The notes under the pieces: model-generated | The model's database searches: none | The model's input: only the letters and a program-made list of their open reading frames with translations | What the model was told of the DNA's origin: nothing | Translations under genes and position numbers: made by a program | Source: Azospirillum sp. B510 | GTDB taxonomy: Bacteria; Pseudomonadota; Alphaproteobacteria; Azospirillales; Azospirillaceae | Assembly (NCBI RefSeq): GCF_000010725.1 | Contig: NC_013854.1 | Location: 1,951,001 to 2,015,000 of the forward strand | Direction: 5' to 3' | Length of the DNA stretch: 64,000 bases | Shown: piece by piece, positions 35,421 through 44,722 of the stretch | How the letters are laid out: each line of letters opens with the position of its first letter | Position numbering within the stretch: the stretch's first letter is position 1

Positions 35421-35882
35421 TCACCCCTTCTTGGGCACGGTGAAGAACTGGATGCCCATCTGGAAGCTGCGGGCGATGTTCTCGGCCTTGCCGACCAGGA
35501 AGGCGGCGCCGTCGGGCTGGAACAGCTCGGTGGCGGTCTCGCGGAACAGGCCGAGCCAGCGCTCGAAATGCTGCGGTTCCAACCCGAGCGAGATGTGCAC
35601 CGGCATCGGGCGCCCGTCGTAACGCTGGGTCAGCAGAGCGATGGACGACCAGAAATCCATCATCTTGCGCAGATGCGGCTCCCAATCGGTGATGGCGCGG
35701 CCGAAGATCGGCCCCAGCACCTCGTCCGTCATGATCTTGCCGTAGAAGGTCCGCACCAGCCTTTCGATCGACTCCTCGTCGATGCCGACGGCGGTCATCC
35801 GCTCCTCCGCCATGGCGGCGCGGATGTCGCGGTGCTCTTTGCGCTGGTCATCGGTGGGAGCGGCGTCGGTATCGGCGGTCAT
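35421..35882 (-). CDS. Truncated hemoglobin, probably group III
   Basis: About 153 residues from the ATG at 35882; several in-frame starts up to 35951 exist and none has a good ribosome site. The globin fold is supported by DEESIERLVRTFYGKIMTDE, VLGPIFGRAITDWEPHLRKM, FWSSIALLTQRYDGRPMPVH (probable proximal histidine), then LEPQHFERWLGLFRETATEL. The pattern matches group III truncated hemoglobins, small heme proteins that bind O2 or NO. It is divergent from purE. The minus-strand small-RNA candidate begins about 100 bases downstream. Confidence 0.92.
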   Translation of the reverse strand: MTADTDAAPTDDQRKEHRDIRAAMAEERMTAVGIDEESIERLVRTFYGKIMTDEVLGPIFGRAITDWEPHLRKMMDFWSSIALLTQRYDGRPMPVHISLGLEPQHFERWLGLFRETATELFQPDGAAFLVGKAENIARSFQMGIQFFTVPKKG

Positions 35883-36044
35883 GGGAGGGGTCCGGTCTGA
35901 AAAGGTCATGCTGGTCATATGGGGCGGCACCATAGGCGGACCCATGTTCAACCGGAAGAGCCGGAATGTCGCGGGCGGGGGTGGGAATCATGGGGCGTCG
36001 ACCGACAAAGCGCCTTCGGCGGTGGCGACAGGGCGGGCCGCCAC

Positions 36045-36072
36045 TGGACAGCCGCCCGACTCTTCCTATAAT
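36045..36072 (+). promoter_or_regulatory. Sigma-70-type promoter of purEK
   Basis: -35 TGGACA (36045-36050), a 16-base spacer and -10 TATAAT (36067-36072), 37 bases upstream of the purE GTG. Five of six and six of six positions match consensus. Confidence 0.65.
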
Positions 36073-36108
36073 GCGCCGCTTTCCGGACCTTGAGGGAAGC
36101 GCCAGGCC

Positions 36109-36645
36109 GTGTCCGCCGATCATCCGCAAAACAGCACCCCGTCGGCTGCCGGCGTCCAGCCGCTGGTCGGCATCATCATGGGCAGCCAATCCGATTGGAC
36201 CACCATGAAGCACGCCGCCGACACGCTGGCGGCGCTGGGCATCGCGCACGAGGTCCGCATCGTTTCCGCCCACCGCACCCCGCATCGGCTGGTCGAGTAC
36301 GCCACCACCGCCAAGGCGCGCGGGCTGAAGGTGGTGATCGCCGGGGCCGGCGGAGCCGCCCATCTGCCGGGCATGGCCGCATCGATGACGCCGCTGCCGG
36401 TCTTCGGCGTCCCGGTCGAGAGCCACGCGCTGAAGGGCATGGACAGCCTGCTGTCCATCGTGCAGATGCCGGGCGGCGTCCCGGTCGGCACGCTGGCCAT
36501 CGGCAAGGCCGGCGCCATCAACGCCGCCCTGCTCGCCGGGTCGGTCATCGCGCTGATGGACCCGGTGGTGGCGGACGCATTGGACGGCTGGCGTGCCCGC
36601 CAGACCGCCGCGGTCGCCGAAGCCCCCGTCGACGATCCCGTCTGA
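36109..36645 (+). CDS. purE: N5-carboxyaminoimidazole ribonucleotide mutase PurE
   Basis: 178 residues with a GTG start; GAGGGAAG lies upstream. It converts N5-CAIR to CAIR in de novo purine synthesis. Signature segments are [35 protein letters not shown] and [19 protein letters not shown], all class I PurE motifs. Further on, [20 protein letters not shown] and the AGSVIALMD end are also typical. purK follows on the same strand after about 65 bases, giving the standard purEK operon. A consensus promoter lies just upstream. Confidence 0.97.
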   Translation: MSADHPQNSTPSAAGVQPLVGIIMGSQSDWTTMKHAADTLAALGIAHEVRIVSAHRTPHRLVEYATTAKARGLKVVIAGAGGAAHLPGMAASMTPLPVFGVPVESHALKGMDSLLSIVQMPGGVPVGTLAIGKAGAINAALLAGSVIALMDPVVADALDGWRARQTAAVAEAPVDDPV

Positions 36646-36710
36646 CCGTCCCCGACCAGCCGTCCGCGACCAGCCGTTCCCGTCCGACCGCGAGAGAAAG
36701 CCAGCCCCCA

Positions 36711-37850
36711 ATGACCGGCGAGCCCCCGTTCCACCCGCTGCCCCGCCTCGCCCCCGGCTCCACCATCGGCATGCTGGGCGCCGGACAGCTCGGCCGGATG
36801 ACGGCGCTGGCCGCCGCGAAGCTGGGTTACAAGACCCATGTCTACGCCCCCGACGCGGCGGGCAGCCCGGCGGCCCAAGTCAGCGCCGCGGCGACGGTCG
36901 CCGACTGGGACGATCTGGCGGCGCTGGAACGCTTCGCCCGCTCGGTCGACGTGGTGACGCTGGAGTGGGAGAATGTGCCGGTCGCCACGGCCGAGCATCT
37001 GCGCCGCTTCACCACCCTGCATCCCGGCCCGAACGTGCTGTCGGTGGCGCAGGACCGCATCGCCGAGAAGAGCTTCGTCAACGCCCTCGGCATCGCCACG
37101 GCACCCTGGCGGGCCGCCGGCAGCGCCGAGGAGGTCGCCCGCGCGATGGCCGAGATCGGTCCGCGCTGCGTGCTGAAATCGACGCGGCTCGGCTATGACG
37201 GCAAGGGGCAGGCGCGGCTGGAGGCGGACAGCGACGCCGCCGCCGCCTGGGAGGCCATCGGCGGTGGCAAGCCCGGCGCGGACGGCACCGCCGTGCAAGG
37301 CATCGTCGAGGGTTTCGTGACCTTCGCCTGCGAGGTGTCGGTGATCGTCGCCCGTGGCGCCGACGGCGTCATGGTCGCCTATCCGGCGGTGGAGAACCGC
37401 CACAAGAACGGCATCCTCGACGTCACCATCGCCCCGGCATCGCCGGAGAAGGTGTCGGCGGCGACAGCGGCGGAGGCCGACCACATCGCCCGGCGCATCG
37501 CCGAGGCGCTGGATCTGGTCGGCGTGCTGGCGGTCGAGATGTTCGTCACCGCCGACGGCGCCGTCCTGGTCAACGAGATGGCGCCCCGCCCGCACAATTC
37601 CGGCCATTGGACCATGGACGCCTGCGCCAGTTGCCAATTCGAACAGCTGGTGCGCGCGGTCTGCGGCCTGCCGCTGGGCTCGGTCGGACGGATGGCCGAC
37701 GCGGAGATGACCAACCTGATCGGCGACGACGTGCTGCGCTGGCCCGACCTGCTGGCCGAGCCCGGCGCCCGCCTGCACCTGTACGGCAAGGCGGAAGCCC
37801 GGCCCGGCCGCAAGATGGGCCACGTCAACCGGCTGTTCCCACGCCGCTGA
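36711..37850 (+). CDS. purK: 5-(carboxyamino)imidazole ribonucleotide synthase PurK
   Basis: 379 residues. ATP-grasp enzyme that makes N5-CAIR from AIR, bicarbonate and ATP, supplying PurE. It opens with STIGMLGAGQLGRMTALAAA, and the ATP-grasp core includes VLKSTRLGYDGKGQARLEAD, AVENRHKNGILDVTIAPAS and VNEMAPRPHNSGHWTMDAC. The C-terminal PurK domain has LHLYGKAEARPGRKMGHVNR. The ATG at 36711 follows GAGAGAAAG. It is the second gene of purEK, and a near-perfect hairpin terminator with T run follows. Confidence 0.97.
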   Translation: MTGEPPFHPLPRLAPGSTIGMLGAGQLGRMTALAAAKLGYKTHVYAPDAAGSPAAQVSAAATVADWDDLAALERFARSVDVVTLEWENVPVATAEHLRRFTTLHPGPNVLSVAQDRIAEKSFVNALGIATAPWRAAGSAEEVARAMAEIGPRCVLKSTRLGYDGKGQARLEADSDAAAAWEAIGGGKPGADGTAVQGIVEGFVTFACEVSVIVARGADGVMVAYPAVENRHKNGILDVTIAPASPEKVSAATAAEADHIARRIAEALDLVGVLAVEMFVTADGAVLVNEMAPRPHNSGHWTMDACASCQFEQLVRAVCGLPLGSVGRMADAEMTNLIGDDVLRWPDLLAEPGARLHLYGKAEARPGRKMGHVNRLFPRR

Positions 37851-37873
37851 CCAGCCGACCTTCCAAGACCGCC

Positions 37874-37908
37874 AAAGCCCCGCGACCGTTCCGGTCCGCG
37901 GGGCTTTT
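37874..37908 (+). terminator. Rho-independent terminator of purEK
   Basis: AAAGCCCCGCGACCG pairs with CGGTCCGCGGGGCTTTT (one bulge), ending in TTTT, shortly after the purK stop codon. Confidence 0.87.
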
Positions 37909-38161
37909 CGTGTTCCCCGCATCCCTTGCACGGGCGGAACGATGATTGGATGTTTCCGCTGGTGATAATCGCAGTCGGCAGGAGGCGCGCGGAAAAGATC
38001 ATCGTTGATTTCGCATACCCGGAAAATACGCGCCAAATCACCGATATTTCTCGGCTCGCAGGTCTTCGGTCACCAACAGGCTTTTAACCCATATCAATAT
38101 TGGTTACCCTCTCTGCCATTCATCGGCAAACCAGCTAAACTTTGATGAAATTTGTAACCGC
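37909..38161. promoter_or_regulatory. Upstream region of the EAL-domain gene
   Basis: About 250 bases, moderately AT-rich towards 38161, with an imperfect palindrome around CCATATCAATATTGG. No confident promoter pair was found. Confidence 0.4.
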
Positions 38162-39919
38162 ATGAAGACGCCCCTGCCGCAGGACAGTGCGGGACGCTCT
38201 TCCGCCGTGAGCGCGCCGGTCGCCAGCCCCGCAACCAGCGCGGCCGGGCAACGTCGTCCGCAGTCCAGCCGAGACCGGGACCGCTTCGTCGGCTTCGCCT
38301 TCGCCGCCGCCGACCTGCTGATCGAGACGGACGCGCAGGGCAACATCCTGTTTTCCGCCGGCGCCCGCTGCCGCCTGACCAAGGGCGAGGTCGGCGGGCT
38401 GGTGGGCAGCAACCTGATGGAGGTGGTGGCCCCCGGCGACCGCAAATACGTCCATGTCCTGTTCGACCGCATCCGGGAAAAGGCGCGGATCAAGCCGTCG
38501 CGCGTGACGTTCCTGGCCTTCGACGGCCAGCGGTTCCCGGCGCTGCTGGGCGGCTGCCGGCTCGATTCCTGTCCGGGTTCGCTGTTCCTCACCATCCTGC
38601 TGACCGCCCCGGCCCGCGCCGGACGCGGGGCCGCCACTCCCGCAGCGGGGCAAGGCGAACTGATGGACCAGGCCGGCTTCGCCGGCATCCTGGAGGAGCG
38701 TATCCTCGCCGCCCGCGAGAAGGGGCTGGAGCAGGGGCTGACCCTGCTGCTGGTCGAAGGGTTCCAGGCGATGGTCGAGGCGATGCCCGAGGGTGCGGCG
38801 GCGGAGGTGCGCGAGGGCATCGACGCCTATCTGCGCGGCATCTCCGCCGATGGCGACAGCGCCGGGCAACTGACCGGCGACCGCTATGGCATCGTCCATG
38901 CCGCCGACATCGACGGGCGCGAGGTGCAGGGCCACATCGCCCAGATCATCGAGGCGGCCGGCGGCGCCCTGCCCGGCGGCATCCGCTCCTGGACGCTGGA
39001 CATGGCGGACGACCGGCTGGACGCGACCGACGCCGCCCGCGCGCTGGTCTATACGGTGCAGGCCTTCGCCTCGGCCCAGGGCGGGGAGTTCACCATCTCC
39101 AGCCTGGAGGACGGCGCCAACCGCCTGATGGCCGGGGCGGTGGAGCGGATCGGCCGCATGCGCGCCACCATCGACAACCGCGACTTCATCGTCGTCTACC
39201 AGCCCATCGTCGACATCGTCACCGGCGCCGTCCATCATCTGGAGGCGCTGACCCGTGTCGAGGGAATGAGTTCGCCGCTGGACTTCATCACCTTCGCCGA
39301 GGATGTCGGGTTGATCTACGACTTCGACCTGCTGCTGACCCAGACGGTGCTGGACACGTTGCGGGAGTTCCGCAAGGAACCGAAGCTTCCCGACGTGGCG
39401 ATCAACCTGTCGGCCAAGACGCTGATGAGCCCGATCTTCCTCAAGCAGTTCCAGTCGGTCGCCGCCCCCTATGGCGAACTGGCGAAGAAGCTGCTGATCG
39501 AGGTGACGGAAACCGTCGTCGTCACCGACATCGCCAAGCTGAACGAGGTATTGCAGAAGCTGCGGGAATGCGGATTCCGCATCTGCCTGGACGATGTCGG
39601 CGCCGGATCGACCAGCTTCCAGTCGCTTTATGGCATCCAGGCCGATTACGCCAAGATCGACGGCACCTTCGTGCGCGGCGCCGTCAACAGCCCGCGCGAT
39701 ATGGCGATGCTGCGCTCCATGATCGACGTCTGCCGCCAGTTGGGGCTGGAGTTGATCGGCGAGCAGGTCGAGGAGACGGTGCATGCCGACCTGCTGACCG
39801 GGCTGGGAGTGACGCTGGCCCAGGGCTTCCTGTTCAGCCGGCCGTCGCGCGACTTCGCCTATTTCGCCAAGGACTGGTCGCGGGTGCGCAGCGGCGGCAA
39901 GGTGCTGCTGAAGGGCTGA
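38162..39919 (+). CDS. PAS-EAL domain protein, probable cyclic-di-GMP phosphodiesterase
   Basis: 585 residues. A disordered N-terminal 40 residues is followed by a PAS-like domain (DLLIETDAQGNILFSAGARC). A middle region of about 180 residues has no canonical GGDEF motif. The EAL domain starts near residue 345, with YQPIVDIVTGAVHHLEALTR (EAL variant with E and R), NLSAKTL, LLIEVTETVVV, CLDDVGAGSTSFQSLYG, ADYAKIDGTFV, GEQVEET and AQGFLF. Most catalytic acidic and lysine residues are therefore present, so hydrolysis of cyclic-di-GMP is likely. No membrane helix is seen; the protein is probably cytoplasmic. Confidence 0.9.
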   Translation: MKTPLPQDSAGRSSAVSAPVASPATSAAGQRRPQSSRDRDRFVGFAFAAADLLIETDAQGNILFSAGARCRLTKGEVGGLVGSNLMEVVAPGDRKYVHVLFDRIREKARIKPSRVTFLAFDGQRFPALLGGCRLDSCPGSLFLTILLTAPARAGRGAATPAAGQGELMDQAGFAGILEERILAAREKGLEQGLTLLLVEGFQAMVEAMPEGAAAEVREGIDAYLRGISADGDSAGQLTGDRYGIVHAADIDGREVQGHIAQIIEAAGGALPGGIRSWTLDMADDRLDATDAARALVYTVQAFASAQGGEFTISSLEDGANRLMAGAVERIGRMRATIDNRDFIVVYQPIVDIVTGAVHHLEALTRVEGMSSPLDFITFAEDVGLIYDFDLLLTQTVLDTLREFRKEPKLPDVAINLSAKTLMSPIFLKQFQSVAAPYGELAKKLLIEVTETVVVTDIAKLNEVLQKLRECGFRICLDDVGAGSTSFQSLYGIQADYAKIDGTFVRGAVNSPRDMAMLRSMIDVCRQLGLELIGEQVEETVHADLLTGLGVTLAQGFLFSRPSRDFAYFAKDWSRVRSGGKVLLKG

Positions 39920-39960
39920 GGCGCCGGAACGGCCCCGCCGCGGAGCCGTCCCCAAATCAC

Positions 39961-40001
39961 GATCATTCCAAATCGCTATGATCGCGATCATTCCAAATCG
40001 C
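39961..40001. repeat. Direct repeat of 16 bases downstream of the EAL gene
   Basis: GATCATTCCAAATCGC occurs at 39961-39976 and 39986-40001, exactly 25 bases apart, in the gap between two convergent genes. Confidence 0.85.
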
Positions 40002-40008
40002 CATCGCT

Positions 40009-40221
40009 TCAGGCCGCCGCCGCCGCGGCGCAGGCGTCGAACGTCCCCATTTCCCTCAATCTGTGGATCTGATCCAGCCGGTGGCGGGCGGCATCGAGGA
40101 GTTCGCGGTTGCGGGCCAGAACGTCACCGCAGGCATAGCCGTCGCGCAGGTGCATCCGGCGCAGCAGGTCTTCCGCCTGATCCAGCGATTCCATAATGCT
40201 TAACGCAGTATCCGCATCCAT
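40009..40221 (-). CDS. Small hypothetical protein, 70 residues
   Basis: Start at the ATG at 40221 (MDADTALSIMESLDQ), preceded by AGAGGTCG; the open frame continues further upstream but that extension has no support. The protein is helical and charged, with ALSIMESLDQAEDLLRRMHL, RELLDAARHRLDQIHRLREM and an Ala-rich C-terminus. I do not recognise the family. It is convergent with the EAL gene and downstream of the DUF599 gene on the same strand. Confidence 0.62.
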   Translation of the reverse strand: MDADTALSIMESLDQAEDLLRRMHLRDGYACGDVLARNRELLDAARHRLDQIHRLREMGTFDACAAAAAA

Positions 40222-40358
40222 TGTCGACCTCTTATCTTTCGCACCGCGCAGAAAATCCGCCGCGCCATTCATGATGCGTCGACAATAACCACCACAACCG
40301 ATGCGCGGGGAGAGGCCATTTGGTCGCATGTACAAGAAAATAAAAGGCTTTTTATGTT

Positions 40359-41096
40359 TTATTCTGCTTTTGTTGATTCGTGTTTTTCCAACCATTGGGT
40401 CTGTACACGAATGACCTTTTCGGTGGCGGAGAAAGCCTGTCGGCGGGTGAGGATCACAACCACGCCGCTGGACGCCGCGATGAAGGGAAGCGGCCCGATG
40501 ATCCAGACCAGGGCGGCCAGCGCGAAGTAATAGGAGCGGATCCCGCCGTTCAAGGCGACGATGGCCAGCGTCAGGGCTTCGCTGATGGTCTGGGCGATGG
40601 CCTTGCGGTCCTCCGGCGCCACCGGCGGCAACGGGGCGGACCCGATCAGGGCACAGCAGTAATTGTACTGACGCAATGCCCAGGTGAACTTGAAGAAGCC
40701 GAAGGTGAAGATCACCACCATCAGCAGCATCTTGATCTCGAACAGCTGATGCGAGGTGTGGACGGCGAAGGACAGGTCGGAGATGACCTGCTGCGCCCGC
40801 TCCGCCGCGCCGAAGGAGCCGACCAGCCCGGCCAGCACCAGCATGTTGGTGGAGGCGAAGAAGGTGCAGCTTTGCATGGTGTGGCCGACCAGCTGCGAAT
40901 CGATGATGCGGTTGTCGCGCTCCAGCATCCGGTCGATCCAGTGGCGGCGTATGATCCGCAGATGCTGGTTCAGCACATTGCCGCCGGACAGCAGATGATC
41001 CTGGATGATGGTGAAGCCGACCCAGGAGCCGACGAACCAGACGAAGGCGACGATGTCGAGCGGGGTGACGTCGGGGGGCAGGATGGAGGACAGCAT
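40359..41096 (-). CDS. DUF599 family membrane protein
   Basis: About 245 residues from the ATG at 41096; a GTG at 41132 would add 12 residues. Four or more membrane helices are visible, including LDIVAFVWFVGSWVGFTII and FEIKMLLMVVIFTFGFFKFT, then ALAALVWIIGPLPFIAASSG and VVVILTRRQAFS. The WIDRMLERDNRIIDSQLVGH and NGGIRSYYFALAALVWIIGP segments are characteristic of DUF599. The function is unknown; it is an inner-membrane protein without enzymatic motifs. Confidence 0.86.
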   Translation of the reverse strand: MLSSILPPDVTPLDIVAFVWFVGSWVGFTIIQDHLLSGGNVLNQHLRIIRRHWIDRMLERDNRIIDSQLVGHTMQSCTFFASTNMLVLAGLVGSFGAAERAQQVISDLSFAVHTSHQLFEIKMLLMVVIFTFGFFKFTWALRQYNYCCALIGSAPLPPVAPEDRKAIAQTISEALTLAIVALNGGIRSYYFALAALVWIIGPLPFIAASSGVVVILTRRQAFSATEKVIRVQTQWLEKHESTKAE

Positions 41097-41230
41097 GGCG
41101 GCGGTGTCTTGTCGGATGGCGGGAGTCCGCACCCTTTACGCTGGCGGCGGGCGGGTGTCCACCGCGGCTGTCCCCCGAGGCCGCCCCCTGCGGCCGTCCC
41201 CTGCGGCCACCCGCTGGGGCGCCGGCTCCC

Positions 41231-41437
41231 CTACCCGCCCGGCCTCTGAACGGCCTTCAGGACATGCACGCGGATGGCGCTGGACAGGTTGCCGGCACGG
41301 CTCTGGTCGATTTCCTCGATGAGCGCGTTCACCGACAGTCCACGGGCTTGCGCCACACCCTTCAGGGCGTCCCAGAACTCCTCCTCCAGCGAAACGCTGG
41401 TGGGGTGGCCGGCGATGAGGACCGAACGCTTCTTCAT
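41231..41437 (-). CDS. Ribbon-helix-helix domain protein (RHH_4 type)
   Basis: 68 residues from the ATG at 41437 (MKKRSVLIAGHPTSV). It has the RHH_4 pattern: a basic N-terminal strand KKRSVLIAGHPTSVSLEEEF, then helices with ALKGVAQARGLSVNALIEEI and SSAIRVHVL. Such proteins are small dimeric DNA-binding regulators common in alphaproteobacteria. The target is unknown. It lies immediately downstream of the fumarase gene on the opposite side of an 80-base gap and reads in the same direction. Confidence 0.87.
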   Translation of the reverse strand: MKKRSVLIAGHPTSVSLEEEFWDALKGVAQARGLSVNALIEEIDQSRAGNLSSAIRVHVLKAVQRPGG

Positions 41438-41509
41438 GCTCACTCGACGCGGCTCTTGTGGAGGCAAGGGGGAGGCCCGCAACGGCCGAGCCCCACCCTA
41501 ACCGCAAGC

Positions 41510-42901
<1,392 letters not shown>

Positions 42902-43182
42902 GGCTGAACCTTTCCTGATCGCCATTTCTGGTCACTCTTTCCAGTCTGGAGGCGGGACGGGTTGCAAACACCGCCGCCCCGCCTGATCTTTGCGGTGGAG
43001 ACCCGAACGGCAAGGGCCGCGCAAGCGCAAGCGTGAGCGATGGACCGGCGGGAGGACGGGAATCCTCGGTGATCGCCGAATTTGTTCTTGTTGTGTTCGA
43101 TTTTCTTCCGTAGGCTTTTTCCCAAGTGGGCCGGCGATCCGCCACCAACCCGACGGATGCCGACAGCGATTGGAGGAACAGG
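42902..43182. other. Intergenic region between fumC and a small orphan gene
   Basis: About 280 bases with divergent promoters expected for fumC (minus) and the 82-residue orphan (plus). No promoter pair could be assigned with confidence. Confidence 0.4.
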
Positions 43183-43431
43183 ATGGACGATCCGGCACCC
43201 GACCATATCCGCGCCTTCATTGCCCGGACGCGCGTCGCCGAAATGAAGGGGCGCGGCTGGCGCGTTCTCGGTCCGGGAGAGGAAGGCTCCATCCTGATGG
43301 AGGGCCCGATGCCGGCCGGACGGTCCGCCATGCCGGAGGCGCCGATCGGCGGGCTGTTCGACGACCTCGTCGCCCGCGCGCTGGAGCGCGCCGATGCCCG
43401 TGATCGCATGGCCGCCCGCCGCGCCGCCTGA
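43183..43431 (+). CDS. Small hypothetical protein, 82 residues
   Basis: The ATG at 43183 follows TTGGAGGAACAGG, a good ribosome site. Sequence: MDDPAPDHIRAFIARTRVAE, then GWRVLGPGEEGSILMEGPMP and an Ala/Arg-rich C-terminus. The protein is small, soluble and charged; I do not recognise the family. A 7-bp tandem repeat (GACCGGC) begins at its stop codon. Confidence 0.62.
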   Translation: MDDPAPDHIRAFIARTRVAEMKGRGWRVLGPGEEGSILMEGPMPAGRSAMPEAPIGGLFDDLVARALERADARDRMAARRAA

Positions 43432-43457
43432 CCGGCGACCGGCGACCGGCGACCGGA
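43430..43457. repeat. Four tandem copies of a 7-bp unit
   Basis: GACCGGC is repeated three times followed by GACCGGA, beginning at the stop codon of the 82-residue orphan gene. Confidence 0.9.
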
Positions 43458-43814
43458 CCCGCCATAAAGGATGAGCATTTTCAGGGAACCGGCATCGTCC
43501 AAGCGGGTGGCCGAAACCGCACCCTTTGGTGGTCCATCCCTCCAATTCCCTGGGATCGGCTGAGCAACCAGAGACGGCGGTGCGCGTTGTCCTATCGCAG
43601 GCCCCCCGCCAGGCATCCGGCGGGCAGCGGCGCGGCGGACCGGAAAAGGCCGGTCCGGTCATTCGGGGTAACTCTTCCGGGAGAGCGAAGGACCCGTCCC
43701 GGATCGGAAGTACCCCCGAAGATACCAGCCGCCGCCCGCCCCTGTTAGGAAGTCATTAACTGGCCCGGTGGCTTGATGACGTCATCGGAAACGCTCAGGC
43801 CAAGGGAGTTTTAC
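43458..43814. promoter_or_regulatory. Intergenic region with two strong palindromes
   Basis: About 360 bases without a gene. CGGACCGG / CCGGTCCG forms a perfect 8-bp stem at 43636-43657. GATGACGTCATC is a 12-base perfect palindrome at 43775-43786, about 30 bases before the next start codon. The latter is well placed to be an operator. Confidence 0.45.
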
Positions 43815-44030
43815 ATGATCGGTGCCGTCAATGTGAAGAAGATCAGCGCCTCCTCAGCGGCACATATCGCGCTTCTCGACCGATTCATTCAATTGACCGA
43901 GGACAGCATCGTCGACCAGGACGATGCGTTCGTCCGCGACAGCCTGGTCGATCTTCTGTCCAATCTGCGCGGCGAGCGCGCCGATTACGCCGAGATCATC
44001 GGCGCGTCCGCCTTGAACCGCGCCGTCTGA
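43815..44030 (+). CDS. Small hypothetical protein, 71 residues
   Basis: The ATG at 43815 has AAGGGAG at proper spacing; an upstream in-frame ATG would add 14 residues. The protein (MIGAVNVKKISASSAAHIAL, then LLDRFIQLTEDSIVDQDDAF) is acidic and mainly helical, without signal peptide or membrane helix. I do not recognise the family. The GATGACGTCATC palindrome lies just upstream and is the most likely regulatory site. Confidence 0.65.
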   Translation: MIGAVNVKKISASSAAHIALLDRFIQLTEDSIVDQDDAFVRDSLVDLLSNLRGERADYAEIIGASALNRAV

Positions 44031-44086
44031 CCGCGTTTCCGAGCATCAGGTCCCGGCACCAGCCGTCTCCCCGACCCCGAGGCCGG

Positions 44087-44581
44087 TCAAGACGCCTCCG
44101 GCTCCGACGCCGCCAGGTCCAGCAGGGCGTCACCGGTCAGCCGGTAGGGAAGCCACTCCTTCATCTGACGGAAGCCGACGCGGTCATAGAAGCCGCGCGC
44201 CGGGTTCCAGTCGAGGACGGCCAGATCGACCCGGCGATAGCCGCGCTCCACCGCGCGCTTCGCCACCGCGGTCAGCAGCTTGCGGCCGACGCCATAGCGC
44301 CGGGCGTCGGGCGTGACATAGAGATCCTCGACATAGAGGCCGGGCCGCCCCTCCCAGGTCGAGAAATTGCGGAAGGTCAGGGCGAAGCCGACCGGCGCGC
44401 CATCCAGTTCGGCGATCAGCGCCTCGAACACCGGCTGCGGCCCCCAGCCGTCGCGGCGGAAATCCTCCTCGGTCGCCTTCACCGCATCGGACTCGCGCTC
44501 GAACTCCGCCAATTCACGGACGAAACGCAGGATGGTGGAGCAATCCGCCTCGACGGCGGGACGGATGGTGACGGTCGGCAT
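44087..44581 (-). CDS. GNAT-family N-acetyltransferase
   Basis: 164 residues; GAGGGAG precedes the ATG. The GNAT fold is shown by VTIRPAVEADCSTILRFVRE, LYVEDLYVTPDARRYGVGRK (acetyl-CoA-binding R/Q-x-x-G-x-G/A-type loop RRYGVG) and LAVLDWNPARGFYDRVGFRQ. The layout resembles spermidine/spermine or thialysine acetyltransferase-like proteins, but the substrate cannot be named. It is followed upstream on the same strand by the glycosyltransferase gene after about 140 bases. Confidence 0.9.
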   Translation of the reverse strand: MPTVTIRPAVEADCSTILRFVRELAEFERESDAVKATEEDFRRDGWGPQPVFEALIAELDGAPVGFALTFRNFSTWEGRPGLYVEDLYVTPDARRYGVGRKLLTAVAKRAVERGYRRVDLAVLDWNPARGFYDRVGFRQMKEWLPYRLTGDALLDLAASEPEAS

Positions 44582-44658
44582 CGGCGGCGGACTCCCTCGG
44601 CAGGGCGAAAAACAATGGGGAGCGGACCATAGCCCGCTCCCCGCGTTCGCGCATCCCC

Positions 44659-44706
44659 GTTGGCAATCCCGCTGGCAATCCCGCTGCCAATCCCGCTGGC
44701 AATCCC
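44659..44706. repeat. Four tandem copies of a 12-bp unit
   Basis: GYTGSCAATCCC (GCTGGCAATCCC with single-base variants) is repeated four times in the gap between the glycosyltransferase and GNAT genes. Confidence 0.93.
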
Positions 44707-44722
44707 GCTGATCGGGAAACCG

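Noticed and set aside
43775..43786. Interpretation of the palindrome as a eukaryotic CRE-type site
   Set aside because: The resemblance to TGACGTCA is coincidental in a bacterial promoter.
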